From the NCBI GenBank assembly GCA_019321725.1, contig CM033115.1:18734673-18798672 (forward strand): a stretch of 64,000 nucleotides of DNA, given 5' to 3'. Below, piece by piece: positions 12,701 through 26,270 of this stretch. This DNA is from Paulownia fortunei. Lineage: Eukaryota; Streptophyta; Magnoliopsida; Lamiales; Paulowniaceae. Position 1 is the first letter of the stretch. The number at the start of each line of letters is the position of its first letter. A program made the translations under genes and the position numbers. The notes under the pieces are model-generated. The model was not told the DNA's origin. It ran no database searches and worked only from the letters and a program-made list of their open reading frames with translations.

Positions 12701-14529
12701 AATCAAGCACAACATTAAATGTACTAGTTGAAAACTGATGCAGGGTTAAGCTCTGCCCTGGGACCTTCTTCCTCTTAGAGAGAAAGTGCCTTCTAGAGCT
12801 CTTTCTGATCTGGGCCGCCGCCCTTCAAGCAGCTTGGCCCCTACTTTCGTGCAATTTCTGGTGGGTTCGTCATATTCTACCTCCTTTACTTTATCTATTC
12901 CTCACAAAATATAGAGTTTTCAAGAATATTTTTCCTCATCAACGGCCCACTCGTTTCATTCCACCACACCACCACTTTATCACCGATCCAGCACCTCCGT
13001 CCAACCATTTTTCCCTCTTTTCTACTCCGATCTGCTGGTCTCGCCCAACCACCCAGTAGCGCCATGCCTGGAAAACTATTCATTCTCTTCTTTGCGAACA
13101 AGACCACTAGATTTGTATCTTTTGAATACAGATCTAACTTTTCTCCATCAAACATCCTTTTATGGCCCTTCCAATGGGGCTTTCATCAGGCTAATTATTG
13201 TGGTCTCAGTCAAGGGCTTGGTCAACCCTTGTGTTGGATTTTGGACTCACCAGAGTTACATTTACCTGATGTGCTTTGGTGCTTTATTCTTTTAATTAAC
13301 TTCTATAATTTTTATTTTTTTTTATAATCTAAATTTTCGACTTGCTGGAATAATTTAAACCTTCTAAACACTTGTTCTTAATATATAAATATTTAAATTT
13401 TTAATAAAAATTATATATTTTTACACATAAAAAATTTAATCTATAATCATTGCTCGAAACGCCTTAGTTCCAATTGACAGTGACAACACAATGATTGTAT
13501 CATGCTGAAATGCATTTGCAGATTTTTACTATAATTCAAATTTTTATTCTATTAAAGCAAGTTTAAGTCAATTATTTCATCAATTAAGTAAGTTGTGGCG
13601 CAAGGGTAATTAATTTCTGTAACTTATTATATATTGCTCTATGTTATGCATATTTCTGTTTTCTATCTTACATCATGTTTGTGTATTTTGCTTTATGTCG
13701 GACTTGTGGTACCAGGGAATATGAAGTATGGACCGACATATCCATCCATTATATTAATTGGCATGAAGTTGAGCAACAAAGGAAGATTTGCATTAGAGAA
13801 GTAATGTTTCAGTGTTGTCTGCATCTCTTCAATTCTTTGGAGGGAGATATGGACATGAAATGTCTATTATACCCGGATTGGCGGGTACAGGGTTCGGGAA
13901 TGCAAAATGGGTCCTCCTCTACATCAGGAATTTCGCCGCAGGGCTTTAGCTTTCCTTTTTTTTCTCTCTTTTGTCTGCAGTTATTTTGTTCCCTAATGGT
14001 AAATCCCAAATTAGTCATGATTGGATGGATGGTAATGTTGGATGTAGCAGTCATGACTCATCCTATCTTGTACTTTTTGATGTATTCTTAGTTGAGTTTT
14101 TACCCATTATAAATATAATCTAATGAATTTAATAATAAAAAAAAGTATCACATTAATATTGTACGAGAATTGCATATGAGAATAACTAATATCACGTCTG
14201 TGTGTAGTGTACTTTTCATCAAACAAACATGCATAAAAATGACTACATGTATAATTTTGTGTGATTTGTTGTTAATCAAATTAATTAATAGTGACTACTA
14301 TAAACGAATCATGACTTGAAGTTTTGCAAAGTTGAATATTGCATGCTTAGAATCATAATTTACTCAAAACATACTACATTTTCGAATAATTAATACTTAA
14401 ATATTGAGTGCTTAGTACAACACCACAACTAAAAGTATCATATTATTATGATTTATACTATACTGTGCAATGTTTAGTATCACATATGTATTTATAAAAT
14501 ATTTTTTTAATCCTTAATTCTCCAGTAAA

Positions 14530-14560
<31 letters not shown>

Positions 14561-15060
14561 GGGGGGGTGGGGGCTCTTTTCGCGTTATTAAGTTAATGGT
14601 TGAAGTGGATTTTTGTGACTTCTAGTAGGTAATGTGCTAAACGAGTAATTTTGTGGGTAAAACTAAAAAGGACAAAAGTAAACAATAATAAAGTTAAATA
14701 ATAGTTTTTTTTAAATTATAAAAATAATTATCCTTTCACTCAACGAAAAATAGTGGTATCATTTTTATTGAAAAAGGATACCAATAATTTTATTTAAACC
14801 CCCTAGAAAGCCAGAATAGTAATTGATTTATTAGATGTAAAAAATTGACAATCCATAAATTTGAAGAATCTTATTTAATAATTCATAATAAGTAATTTTA
14901 CTACTTGAAAAAGGCAATTACATCCAAGGCAATTACATCCAATACAATTAAACACTGCCCCCCCCCCCCAAAAAATAAAAAATAAAAAAATGAACACACA
15001 CACACAAAAAAAAACACAATATATTTAGGAGTATCAAAATAAAATGCGAAAGAAATACTT
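9720..15060. other. AT-rich intergenic region, no gene supported
   Basis: This spacer lies between two divergently transcribed genes (the minus-strand AKAP17A-like gene and the plus-strand PCFS4-like gene). Most of it is very AT-rich with many stop codons in all frames, A/T runs, a (TA)n microsatellite at 14529-14552 and a C12 run at 14958-14969. Two higher-complexity islands stand out, at 12735-13270 and 13675-14095; they are listed or discussed separately. No protein domain was recognised. Confidence 0.6.
12735..13275. other. GC-richer island of unknown origin
   Basis: This ~540-base block is clearly richer in G and C than its surroundings, with sharp transitions at both ends. Frames of 60-90 codons are open on both strands (for example 12895-13155 minus and 13064-13327 plus), but none shows a motif I recognise. 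It may be an eroded mobile element or processed gene fragment. The GGGCCGCCGCCC run near 12813 resembles leader sequence of transcribed elements, which is suggestive only. Confidence 0.4.
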
Positions 15061-15436
15061 CAACATCGTCTCCCCTCCCAAACCCCCATCCTCTCCCTCG
15101 CGCTGTTGTACGGGTGGATTTGCCGCAGATCTCAAGCTTTCTCCTCCGCTATCTCCGCCGCTGCGGCCGTGAACCAACACTTCCGCCACCTTTTTATCTA
15201 TTACATCGTTCATCGTCTCTTCTCCTACTCTTCCGTTATTTTTTCTCTATTCCTCCAACGCTCAAACACTCACCATCGAAACACGCGTCCAATAAACTCT
15301 TTGATTACATGCTTGATTTTTAATTACACCTTTTTCTGTGTGTAGTTTGTATTCGTACGGTGGTTCAAAACCCTAACCCTGATTACGTCCCTGATTCCAC
15401 AAGCACTAAAACCCCATTTCCCTTTTTTCTCCGTTA
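15061..15436 (+). promoter_or_regulatory. Probable 5' untranslated/promoter region of the PCFS4-like gene
   Basis: The 375 bases before the start codon change abruptly from AT-rich spacer to C/T-rich sequence (CCTCCC, CTCTCC, CTCCGCC clusters), as is common for plant leaders. No TATA box is evident close by, which would suit a broadly expressed gene. Two open frames here (from 15106 and 15114) are out of step with the main CDS and have no family features. The transcription start cannot be placed. Confidence 0.5.
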
Positions 15437-18400
15437 ATGGACCGTAGTTCTAGATTTCAGAACCCTATGCCTCTGAGCAGCGGAAGTTTTAACAAGCCTC
15501 CACCAATTCAAAACGATGGCGTTGGGTTGAAGCCCCTGCCGCCGTTAATCCTCGATCGATTTAGGGCCATGGTGAAGGAGAGAGAGGAGGAACTTAGGGT
15601 TTTTGGTGGCGGGGCAGTTTTGCCCTTGAGCACAGATGAAATTGTGCGGCTTTATGAGAATGTGTTATCGGAGCTCACTATTAATTCGAAGCCCATCATC
15701 ACTGATCTCACTATAATTGCAGGAGAGCAGAGGGCGCACGGTGAGGGCATTGCCGATGCCATTTGTGCTCGGATTATTGAGGTATAGCATTTAGGGTTAC
15801 TCTTGGAATTCTAGACGGTAGTTCTTGTAATGTGTTGATTTAGTGATTTCAAGTGTATTGGAGTTGTAGTGCAGAAAGTTCATAGAAGTTGAAGTTTCAT
15901 TTTTTTACCTTTTCTATGTTTTTCATTTGTTTTGGTGTTTATGCAAACTCTGTGAGCTTGTTGATCACACAGATTAAAGCAACAGATAATTAAAATGTCT
16001 GGTAGTTGAATGAGGAAATGGAATTGAAAATAAGTCTCGGTTAATATTAAGTGGACTTAAAAGATCACCGAAACCAAGCAGCCAAATTCAACTTAAGTAA
16101 CTTGATTGCATTAAAATTGTGCAAATTTAAGAAACGTCCACCTTTTAAGTATTTTGAATCTTTTTAAGTTGAAAATCAGGTTTCTTTCTCCAAGAAATAA
16201 AAAGTCCATTGTAGTGCACAGTGAATCAAAGAAATGCCAGTAGTTTACGAACATGCATGTAAAGCAATGTTCTTCTTGTTTTTTCTCATCAAACCTGGGA
16301 AAGATTGGGTTTCTTTGTCAAAGAATTTTTATATATGTAGGCCTGGGTTTTCTCATTTGACTAGAGAAAGGTGGACTCTTTTTGTCATTTTACTTGGTTG
16401 GGGATCATGGCTTATGTACTGGTGTATTCTATAGTTATGTTTCTTCACAATGTCCTGCAAATGTCTCCTCTTGGCAATACCAAGCCAGTACTGAAATTTT
16501 ATCCGTTGACTTGATAGTCGGGTTTCTGTTAAAGGTGGCATCACATTCATTGACTCTTGGAACTTCCTCGCAGAATGAAAAGAAGAATAGCAGAACTCTA
16601 AAGTCAATTCTAACTGTGAAACATCTAGCTTTGGCTAAATCTTGGAAATTTTAATTCAATTATGCTTAAGTGCAAAGTAAATACATTACTTCAGTTTTAT
16701 ACTTTATCCTACAGCTTTAAAACTAAATGTCTTCCCCCAATCAAATTTCCTGGCCAGAAAGTAAATTCTTTCTGGTCTCCTCTCCCCCTCTACAGATATG
16801 TAATACTTTGATTGGTCTTTAATTGATCTTTCTGTTCTGTTTGGTGAATGCTTGACCATGTGATGGTTAGGGCTGCACACAATTTAAACTGCAGCAGAGC
16901 TTTTTCCTGATTTGTTGTTACTTTTGTCCTTGTTATTCTTATGAAATAATCTACCCTGATTATACTCTTGTTGCAGCTGTATGGTGCTTTATATCTTTGA
17001 TGCTCCATGGTTGAGATCGAGGATACAAAGACCTGTTTTCTTCATGAAGTTGATAAATCAAACTATGCCAATCTTATAATTGTTTTCCTTATTCTTTGGT
17101 CTCAATGAAAGTGCTATTTTTTTTTAAAGCATGGGTTTGATGTTGTCATTTCATTGTACTATTATCGTTCTTGCTTGTATTCTTCTGTACTATTTAATTT
17201 TAGTTTTTCCTGTTCTAGTCGCATAAGATATGATATGAGCATCTAATTGTTGTTTAATGCTTTACATGAGTTAAAAATTCTATGTTTGATTTTTTCCACT
17301 TCATTCTCTGAAAATGGTTTTTTCCAGGTTCCTGTTGATCAAAAACTACCTTCTTTGTACCTTTTGGACAGTATTGTGAAGAACATAGGCAAGGAATACA
17401 TTAAGTACTTCTCTGCCCGCTTGCCTGAGGTGAGAATAATTTGAATGAATGTTGAGTATTGATGCCTTGCACATTGTTGCATGATATCTTGAGCTAATGT
17501 GGTTTTAACATGCCGGTGATTGCCAAAGGTTTTCTGTGAGGCCTATGCACAAGTCCACCCCAATATGCACCCGGCGATGCGCCATCTTTTTGGTACGTGG
17601 TCAGCAGTGTTCCCATTGCCCGTACTTCAAAAGATTGAGGCACAGTTGCAGTTTTCTCCTTCTGTAAATGGTCAATCTTCTGGCTTGAGTTCTTCAAGAG
17701 CTTCTGAATCTCCTCGACCAACACATGGGATACACATAAATCCGAAATATTTGGAAGCACAGCATCAGTTTGCGCATTCAACTGTAGATACTGTAAGCTT
17801 TAGTGAAATCTCAATTCTTTTTACTTCCATTCCTATCTTGTCTCCCTCCCTTGTTTACTTCTATACAATGTTACAGAGTATGGATATTTCATTTTTATGC
17901 CGGACATGATGTTTCTTTGGATATGCATTGTTATAGAGTATGAATATTTCATTTTTATGCCAGACATGATGTTTCTTTGATATTACTAGCATTACTATCC
18001 TACACTATTATAAATGGGATTGTTCCGCATTATCACTTTTTAGTTTCTTAGTGGTTTGAAAACAGCAGATGTGCAACTTGTTAAAATAGATATTCAGGGA
18101 CAATTAGGGAAACTAAAAATTCTCAAAGGTTATGATATGAATTGGGCGGAGGCAGGTGGACCTTCCCCATCCCCTCCTTATTGAAATTCTTGTTCAGTCC
18201 TTTCCGGAAGTGAAAGTGGTCTGTCCTGATTTTACAATGATAGTTGAAGATAGGGTCATAAATATTAGTGCTTTTAAACTATTTCTCCCTTTATTTCCCA
18301 TATGGACAAATTTAAGGATATCGAGTGTTGCTCAAAGATGGATGAAAGAAAAAATAGTTCTGTTGCTATTAGCCAATTTTACATGTATAATTAAAGTTGT

Positions 18401-21400
18401 TGCTTTTAAATTACTTACTGCTGGCTGGATGCCAAATTTTATGAACACAAAGTTGTAATTTTTTTAATTACTTGGCTTTATTGTCTACTCTTGGTTATAA
18501 TGGTTCCACGTGTTTTATTATATAAGACTTTGGTTGTCTCCCTTAGGTATTTTCATGCCGTCTCTTGCCGTTTAATTTGTTTTCTTTGAGGCATCATGCT
18601 ATTGTTATCATATTCCGTCAACATTTGGGCATATTTTATTATAGCACACTTGTTTATAAATGAAACTGATCTTATCTTTCTAGCTTTTGCTGAGGTGAGT
18701 GTAAACAATTTATGTCTACGAGTGCACTGGTGAAATTTATATAACTGATGGGTTGATGGAAATTGAACTACTGAAACAGTCCTATTAGAAACCTTCCTCG
18801 GGGCATAGTATGTTTCTCATATTTCCAAGTTATTCAACTTGCAGTTTGGAACTGAAGGAGTAAGCTCAACTGGTCGTGCAGGCCTTACAACTTCTGGTCT
18901 AGATGCTGTAAAAAAGTCTCTGCCATCAGCTACCAGGATCATGAGGTCCTCCTCTCCTTATAGAGTTGGGCATGCAGGGTCATTATCACCTTCACTTGAG
19001 GAGTTTAGTATGGATAGTTCTCCAAAGAGAGTTGCCGTCAGGGCCTCACCAATTCGTCCGGGCGTTGATTATGGGCTCAGCAAAGTGATGAGCAGAGAGG
19101 AGGAGACAAGTGAATGGCGAAAAAGAAGTTGGCAGGGCAATTCCAATCAACAGCTTAAACCATCTGTTCCATATAAGTATAGCAGTGGTCTTGATCTTCG
19201 AGGACCTAGAGCTTTGATTAGTGCCTATGGAATAGATGAAAGAGAGAAAAAAATGGACCGTAAACATCATACAGCTGAGCAGTTGGACTCAAATGGTGCT
19301 GACCAAAAGGTAGCTATCCGGACCTGGCAAAACACTGAAGAGGAAGAATTTGACTGGGAAGATATGACCCCAGCTTTATCGGATCGGAGGCAGTCTAATG
19401 ATATATATTCTTCTCTTCCACCTCCTGGTAACTTGACAGGAAGACACAGCTTAACCACAAACGATGCCGCTCGTTTGGTGACTGATTACAGAGGCAACTT
19501 GTCAAAGGCTCAATTTTCTTCTGTTACTAATTCTTCCATTATCGAGGATGTTTCTCATATCAGTGTATGGTTAACTATTAATCTTTGGAAACTTTTCTAA
19601 TTTGTTCTCACTGCTATGATAAAATTTGGAAGTTCGTGATATTTCTTAATCCTTGTTAATTATATTCTCATTTCTCAAGATCTAGCATCATTATTCTGAT
19701 AATTATTATCTGTTCATTTATTGAATTTATGTATCCACAAAGTTATACTTTGATTAATGAGCTTCAGCTAATCTGATCAGAATTTGTAACCTATTTTCTT
19801 GCCTATAATAACAATCTTCAGTGAAGAAATCAAACCCTCTTTCGACATTATTTACTTTCTAGTATCAGGCTATAAGCCAACATATATGCAAAACCCCTTG
19901 AATTCATTTTGAGAGTACTATTTGGATTTTTCTTTAATATTCAACCATGATTTTTTTCTTTGTTCTTTTTCATAGACTGGTCGTGGATCAATGAACAAGA
20001 TTGCTGGACCCAGTGATTTGACAAGTCAGATTCCTCCTAGTTTTACCCGAGAATCCTTGATTTTGCCACATCAGCAGTTTCAGAGCCATTTTAATGCCAA
20101 AGAAGGTGGTTCTTTTCCTGAAAATAAAACCTTTTTAACTGCTGGTGAGCAAAAGCCCCCAGTAATTGGCAATTTCATAAATCCAGATGGGAAGTTTGGC
20201 GGGCCCTCAAGTGTTGTTTCCACATTTAGTTCCACCTACGACTCACCAGCTCCTGAGATTCGATCAGCTGATGCAGCAGCTTTAACAAAAGCATGGCATC
20301 CTGCAAAGTTTCAGAATTCACACATTCTGCCCTCACTCTCTGCTTTTCCCCCGCGAATGCAAATTAGGGGTCAAGTTGGTATGAAGAATGCTACCAATAT
20401 TTTTGTTGATCAAATTCATTCTGAGCAGCATTTGGGTAGCACTAGAAGCATGGCACAGATGACCTTGCCTCAAATTCCTAGTCTTCGCCCTGGACCCGTT
20501 CCTGTAAATCTGCAAAGTACTACACAGCCTTCTCTAGTACAGCCAAATTTATTTATGGCTCAAGAGGCTAGACAAAATTTACCCTTGCCTTATTCAGCAC
20601 CTATTCCATCAAATGCAATGGTACCACCTCTGAACTATAGATACTTAGCACAAGCGCAGGGTCCTATTGGCACTACTTCATCTAATCTAGTTCCAGGTAT
20701 GCAGTCATCTTTGCCAATCCTCAATGCCCCTAATATGCCATTTCATGTACCTGGGGCAAGCTTACAGTCTCTACCCAGGGGTCCTCTTCCTGGCACAACT
20801 CAGGCATTACCTATTGGTCAAGTAGCTCCTGCCCCTCCAGCTGGGACTGCATTTTCAGGTCTAATTAGTTCTTTAGTGGCCCAAGGTTTGATATCGTTGA
20901 CAAAGCAGGTATACATTTAAGTCCTCTATTGTATCCTGTTTTATGTCATTAGCTAATTGAGGTGAACCTTTCTTCACTTGCACTATATGCAATGTATAGG
21001 ATTCGGTTGGAGTGGACTTCGATCAAGACAGTCTTAAGGTGCGTCATGAATCCACAATAACTGCTTTATATGCTGATCTTCCCAGACAATGCACAACTTG
21101 CGGCCTTAGATTTAAAGGCCAAGAAGAGCACAGCAAGCATATGGATTGGCATGTCAGCAAAAACCGGACATTAAAAAACCGTAAGACAAAGCCTTCCCCC
21201 AAGTGGTTTGTGAGTGTCACCATGTGGCTCAGTGGCACAGAGGCATTGGGAATTGAGACAGTTCCTGGTTTTTTGCCTGCTGAGAACACTGTGGAAAAGG
21301 AGGAGGATGAAGAAATGGTTGTTCCTGCTGACGAAGACCAGAATGCTTGCGCATTATGTGGAGAACCCTTTGACGATTTTTACAGTGATGAGATGGAAGA

Positions 21401-23323
21401 ATGGATGTATAAGGGGGCCGTATACATGTATGCACCGGCTGGGTCAACTGTTGGAATGGACAGGTCACAGTTGGGCCCTATAGTGCATGCTAAATGTAGG
21501 TCTGACTCCGATGGGATTTCATCTGAAGATTTTAAAAAGGATGAAGGGGTATGCTTATTTTTCACTTTTTTCTCTCTTTTGATATATGTTAGTGCCTTGC
21601 TAAGATCATTTTTAAGAATGTCTTTTTACTTGATGGTATCAACTGCTCAAACATATGTACTTGTCATGTATGCCATATTTTGGTTCTAATAGTGTATGAT
21701 GGATATGATGGGGAAAAAAAATCAAAACTGTTATGTGTGTTTATTCTGGTGCCTTAGGTTAAGTTATGCAACACTGTTGAATCATATTCTGGTCTTAGCT
21801 TTGTATTTAACCCACACCATATATTTAAAAACTAGATGAAGAATGTGGGTATCAAATAATTGTAATAGCTATAATGCACGGAAACTCCAATGTTCCATGC
21901 AGTTTCGGACACGCATGGAACATGAACACTGCTCGGAACGGGTGGGACACCTGTTGGAAGGGCAATTAGAGTGTCTAAAATTTAGAACGCAATGTTGGGC
22001 ATGGGAAATAGGTGTGTCCGACATGACATGAAGGGAACGTTTTGAAATTTTACAAAGTTTTGGCTATAAAAACTCTGAAAAATATAAATTTTTGAAATAT
22101 AGTTTTGAACTTTGGGCTTGTGTTCTTGCTCTCTCCCTCTTTTTACTATCCTCTCTTGTTTTCTCTTATATTTCTCTTGGAAAGTGAGTCTTTAGAAAAG
22201 TAATTCTTGAGCGAACTGCGACAATTTAAATAATCAAAATTTGCTATCCCTATTGTTGTGAATGAATTCTTAATGAAGGTATCTTACGATATCATTTGTT
22301 GATTTAAAAATCTGTTAGGAAAATTTATAGACATATTCTCTCAAACTAACAACATTGTTTATTAGTCATAATAACATTTATTTCGGTGACAGGAATGAAT
22401 CCTAAATGAAGAAATTGTACATATGCTTCATAATCTCTCGATTAATTTTTATTAAACAAATATTGATACATGCCTGAGATTCTACATATTGATTGTTTAT
22501 GGATGTGAACCAATTTTTCTATTCTAGCACCTGGAGATTTGATCCGAACCTTATATAGGTACTTGCCAATTCCTACTTTCTTGATTTCTCTGCCAAAGTC
22601 CTAATGGCATAATTTTACCTCGGATCTGAGTCACATAAGAAAATATAGCTTCAACTTGGTCGTTTCCCTGACATTAGCAGATTTAAACTGAAGCCTCTAC
22701 TGATCTGGACCTGGGGTTGGGCTACTGTTACTTTTAATACTAAACCTCTAAGAAAAAGAAGGGGGATGGGGGGTTCGTTGGAACTTAACTGGTATTAGGC
22801 TTCAGAACTTCTACTTTTTAAAATAGAAGTTTTCCTCTTGATCTTTTCAATGCAAGTTTTGTGTAAGTTGGTTTCAACCGTTTTTAACTTTTAACTGATA
22901 ATTTTGGAATGTTATGCATGTTTTTTGCACTAGCATTCGAATCCATGGAAGATGAATGATAGATGCAGCATTATAGAACCTTCCCACTATGTTTCAAAGC
23001 TTGAACATACAGAACTTCCACAATGCCATGATGCTTTTCAAAACAATGAGATGCACATGGACTTATGTGCAAGCTGCATCAAAGGAAATATTGTTACTGA
23101 ATAAATAATTTTTTTGTAATAATAAGACAATATTAACAATTTGCTTCCTAATTGATATGATTTTCAGTTGTTGAAATAGCAAATATCTCTGTACTATATC
23201 GCCTTTGATTGCTTTATGCTTGTGGGTGCTGCTTGCGTAAAAAAATAATTCAACCCTCTTATTGCTTTCCATGTGCAGGAATCAACTGAAGAGGGTAGTC
23301 GAAGGAAAAGGTTGCGGAGTTAG
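15437..23323 (+). CDS. PCFS4: Pcf11-like cleavage and polyadenylation factor (PCFS4 type), 7 coding exons
   Basis: Exons 15437-15781, 17328-17429, 17529-17792, 18845-19564, 19976-20908, 21000-21548 and 23279-23323 give 985 residues; every junction is phase 0. The protein is a plant homologue of Pcf11, the CFIIm subunit that binds the RNA polymerase II C-terminal domain and promotes 3'-end cleavage and termination in the nucleus. The CID lies at about residues 58-195, with the hallmark [16 protein letters not shown] in exon 2 and MRHLFGTW in exon 3. The middle (about 220-785) is Ser/Pro-rich and low in predicted order, with an acidic [10 protein letters not shown] patch. Exon 6 holds a C2H2-type finger (C819, C822, H835, H839) and a second Cys/His set (C905, C908, H951, C954), as in PCFS4. 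The C-terminus is basic (RRKRLRS). Intron 1 is 1.5 kb and intron 6 1.7 kb. It is longer than the ~800-residue Arabidopsis PCFS4. The PCFS4 assignment over its paralogue PCFS1/5 rests on the CID plus both fingers. Confidence 0.92.
17862..17981. repeat. 60-bp tandem duplication in intron 3 of the PCFS4-like gene
   Basis: The segment TTACAGAGTATGGATATTTC ... CGGACATGATGTTTCTTTGG is followed at once by a copy with a few substitutions (TTATAGAGTATGAATATTTC ... CAGACATGATGTTTCTTTGA). The offset between TTACAGAGTA (17871) and TTATAGAGTA (17931) is exactly 60. It lies within the intron and does not affect the reading frame. Confidence 0.85.
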
Positions 23324-24060
23324 CTTTCTTAAGGCCGGCTTCTAGGTCACCTGTAACTTTAACATTGAGCTTCTAATATTTTTTTCATTTTTCTCTATTT
23401 TTTGTAGCCTTCCAGAATCGTGTACATTTGTAGTGGACTTGTTTTATTCACATTCTCTCGTGGGAAAAGAAAAAGTTAAACAGATACTCTTTTGCATCCT
23501 TTTATTCTTCTAGCATTCTTCACTCTCAGCTTTCATCCATGAAGAATACTGGTGGAAATTCAATTTCTGTACCATTTTTTTATTCTTAAAACTATTAATC
23601 TGATAGGATCTCCAGAGACATGGCTCTTTGGCATGGGCTCAGCTTTTGGGTTTGTTGGGGGGTGGGAGTGGGGGGGGGGGGGATCATAGAGTCTTCTCTT
23701 GCTCCTCTTTTGCAGGAGTCGGCAGCTGTATACAACAAGCTGGAATCGTCTTAATCCCAGTATGCAGTGACGGAAAAAGTTGGAGAAAGAGCAATGTTTG
23801 CTGCTACTGATGAAACCTTCAGTCATCTGTATGATGCTCTTTTCTTCTTTTAAGATTTTGTAGTCAAGATTCGAAAATCCCTTTTGTTTGTTTAGGTCCT
23901 CAATTGATTAGCCAAGTCCATTCTTGATTGTAATAGTGCTGGGGATATATGTAATATCGACTCTTTGTCTTTTCAAACGCCTACAGTGGGAAGTTTTCAT
24001 CCAATGTTGCGCTTTTATAGTTATGTTTTATACAAGTTCATTGTAATTGAAGAAGTAATG
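23324..24060 (+). other. Probable 3' untranslated region of the PCFS4-like gene
   Basis: After the TAG at 23321-23323 the sequence stays moderately complex and T-rich for several hundred bases, as expected of a plant 3' UTR, and then becomes AT-rich spacer. A G-run (13 G at 23670-23682) interrupts it. The cleavage site cannot be set from sequence alone. Confidence 0.4.
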
Positions 24061-24169
24061 ATATTGCTTTATCTAATTCACTATTCGTTTAGATTAAATT
24101 GGTGCCATGTGCTTTCTGTGTTGCTCTTCCTTAAGAACATTGATGTCTTCCATCCTCGAATTTAGGTCT

Positions 24170-24540
24170 GTTTTTGTGATAGGGATAGCCTGTCCGTATA
24201 TTCCGAATTAGGTATCACTTTTCGATATAAATACATAAACATGTGTATGTGCATATATATGGGATTAATTATAGGAATTTCTCCTAAGAAATAATGTAAT
24301 TATTAATTATAATCCTTTCTACCAAACCTTTCCCTCCAAGTCTGTGGGGTTAAAAATCCGAACGGCCATCACAAAATGACTATTTTACCCTCATATAAAC
24401 CTTTTAATTGAAAAGGAGAAACAGTTCAAAATATTTATAACTCAAATACCATTTTTGCCCCTGCTATTGCAGTGAAATTAGAATTTAGGAATGAATCCCA
24501 TTTTTGTTTTTCGGGCCTCAGTTGAAAACCTAAGTGCATT

Positions 24541-24574
<34 letters not shown>

Positions 24575-26270
24575 AAACCCTAACCTCAACCCTTCTACCA
24601 ATTTGTACCTTAATCAGGATATAATATATTATCTCTCATAACTTTCTTATTTTATCGATTAACTGTTGTATAATATTGATAAATTTCAAAGAAAATAGTC
24701 AATAACAATACTATTTTCCAAAAGAAATCCCAATAATTATGAATATATATGTTTGTATAGGCTTGTAGAATAAGTGCTTGCATGAGTGTTAGCTATCGAT
24801 AGTAAAATCAATGATGACAAATTTGATGAGGCTCTACCAAATAAACGAGATGGGATTTTATATCGTTAATGACAATTAACAGGTTCTATCATATTAAATG
24901 TGATTGAAATTTGTGGTTTTATTTTGGTCGACTATTTCAGCCTCTCATTGTAACGGGACGAGTCTCAACCACTAAATTGTGACCAATAAAGATTGAATGG
25001 ATTGATTGGGTGGCATTTACAACAGCTTGATTTGATTACTCATAATAATTTATGTTTTTGTCTTACAGTATTTTAACGAAGTAACGATGAATTTAATTAA
25101 TCATAGTTCCTAAAAATTAAATTAAATTATTTGATATTTAATTTGAGTGAATAAACGTACATTTGAACTTATTTTTTTAATAAAAAATTAAAATATCTTT
25201 TGATTGTTTGATGTGATTTGGAGTTTGACTTGTAGAGAAATGGTGCAAAGATATTTAAAAAAGACTTGCTTAGGGAAAAAAAATATATTAAAGGTCAATT
25301 TATTTAATAATTAAATTTAATATATAAAGAACGTGTTTTACGACTTTATTCTTTATATTTAATTTTATTTATTTAACAGGACAAATATAGCGTACTTCCT
25401 ATTAGGGTTATGATCCTATCCGATCTCGAGATATAAATCAACCCGATTAATCACCACTTATTGCGAGCCATATATTTAATAACAAATGATTGAGATGCTG
25501 TTATATTTGAAAAACTCATGTGCTATACATATTATTAATGTCTATAAATACATTCCAACTACTGCAGTAGGAATTTTATCCTTTTTCAAATTCAATTTGA
25601 TTTAAATATCGAAGGGTTTTAATTGAAATATACATGTTATTAATGTCTATAAATACATTCCAACTGCTGCATTAGGAATTTTATCCTTTTTTCAAACTCA
25701 ATTTGATTTAAGTATCGAAAGGGTTTTAATTGAAGTCTACTTTAACAAGTCTAACATGTCATAAGTGCATATTGATTCAAACTTGTATTAGTGATTCGCG
25801 AAATTCGAATGAAATTTCTAATACAAATTACATCAAAATCAAATTTAAATATAATTTTATATTATTTTAAAACTTCAATTTAAATTTAAACAATGTGTTG
25901 CTAAAATAATTCCTACAAGTAGGATTAAAACTTGAACATGTCAGATTTGGGTTGAATTTCCTTTAATCAACTCAAATTCAACTATTCACTTCTCTATCCA
26001 AATTCGAATTTGGGTCCTATTGAATCCTTATATTTTAATCTACTTTTTGGATTAAGTCCAAAAGAATTACTACATCAACGTAACTCTTTTTTGCATTAAA
26101 AAGAAAATAGTGTTAGACATAGTTCGTGAACATTCATAAGCTTTATGGAAAATATCTTTCCATTTTCATGTAAAAAAGATTTATATCGAGAACTCTGAAC
26201 TCAACTCTAGCCCAACAAGTGTCCAAGTAATTGAAGCCCAAGTTTTCATTGAGGTTGTCTTTGTTTGGTT
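24170..26270. other. AT-rich intergenic spacer
   Basis: No open frame of interest. The spacer contains a (TA)n run at about 24544-24570 and a ~105-bp tandem duplication at 25524-25735, otherwise AT-rich unique sequence. It separates two genes transcribed in the same direction. Confidence 0.6.
25524..25735. repeat. Tandem duplication, unit 105 bp
   Basis: Two adjacent copies carry TATACAT, TTATTAATGTCTATAAATAC, ATTCCAACT-CTGCA, TAGGAATTTTATCC, CAATTTGATTTAA and GGGTTTTAATTGAA in the same order. The starts (25524 and 25629) are 105 bases apart. A handful of substitutions and one-base indels separate the copies. Confidence 0.9.

Noticed and set aside
16234..16654. Plus-strand frames inside intron 1 of the PCFS4-like gene
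   Set aside because: Including them would interrupt the CID between RIIE and [17 protein letters not shown], which join perfectly without them.
18156..18458. 100-codon frame between exons 3 and 4 of the PCFS4-like gene
   Set aside because: No matching splice sites in phase and hydrophobic T-rich composition; treated as intron.
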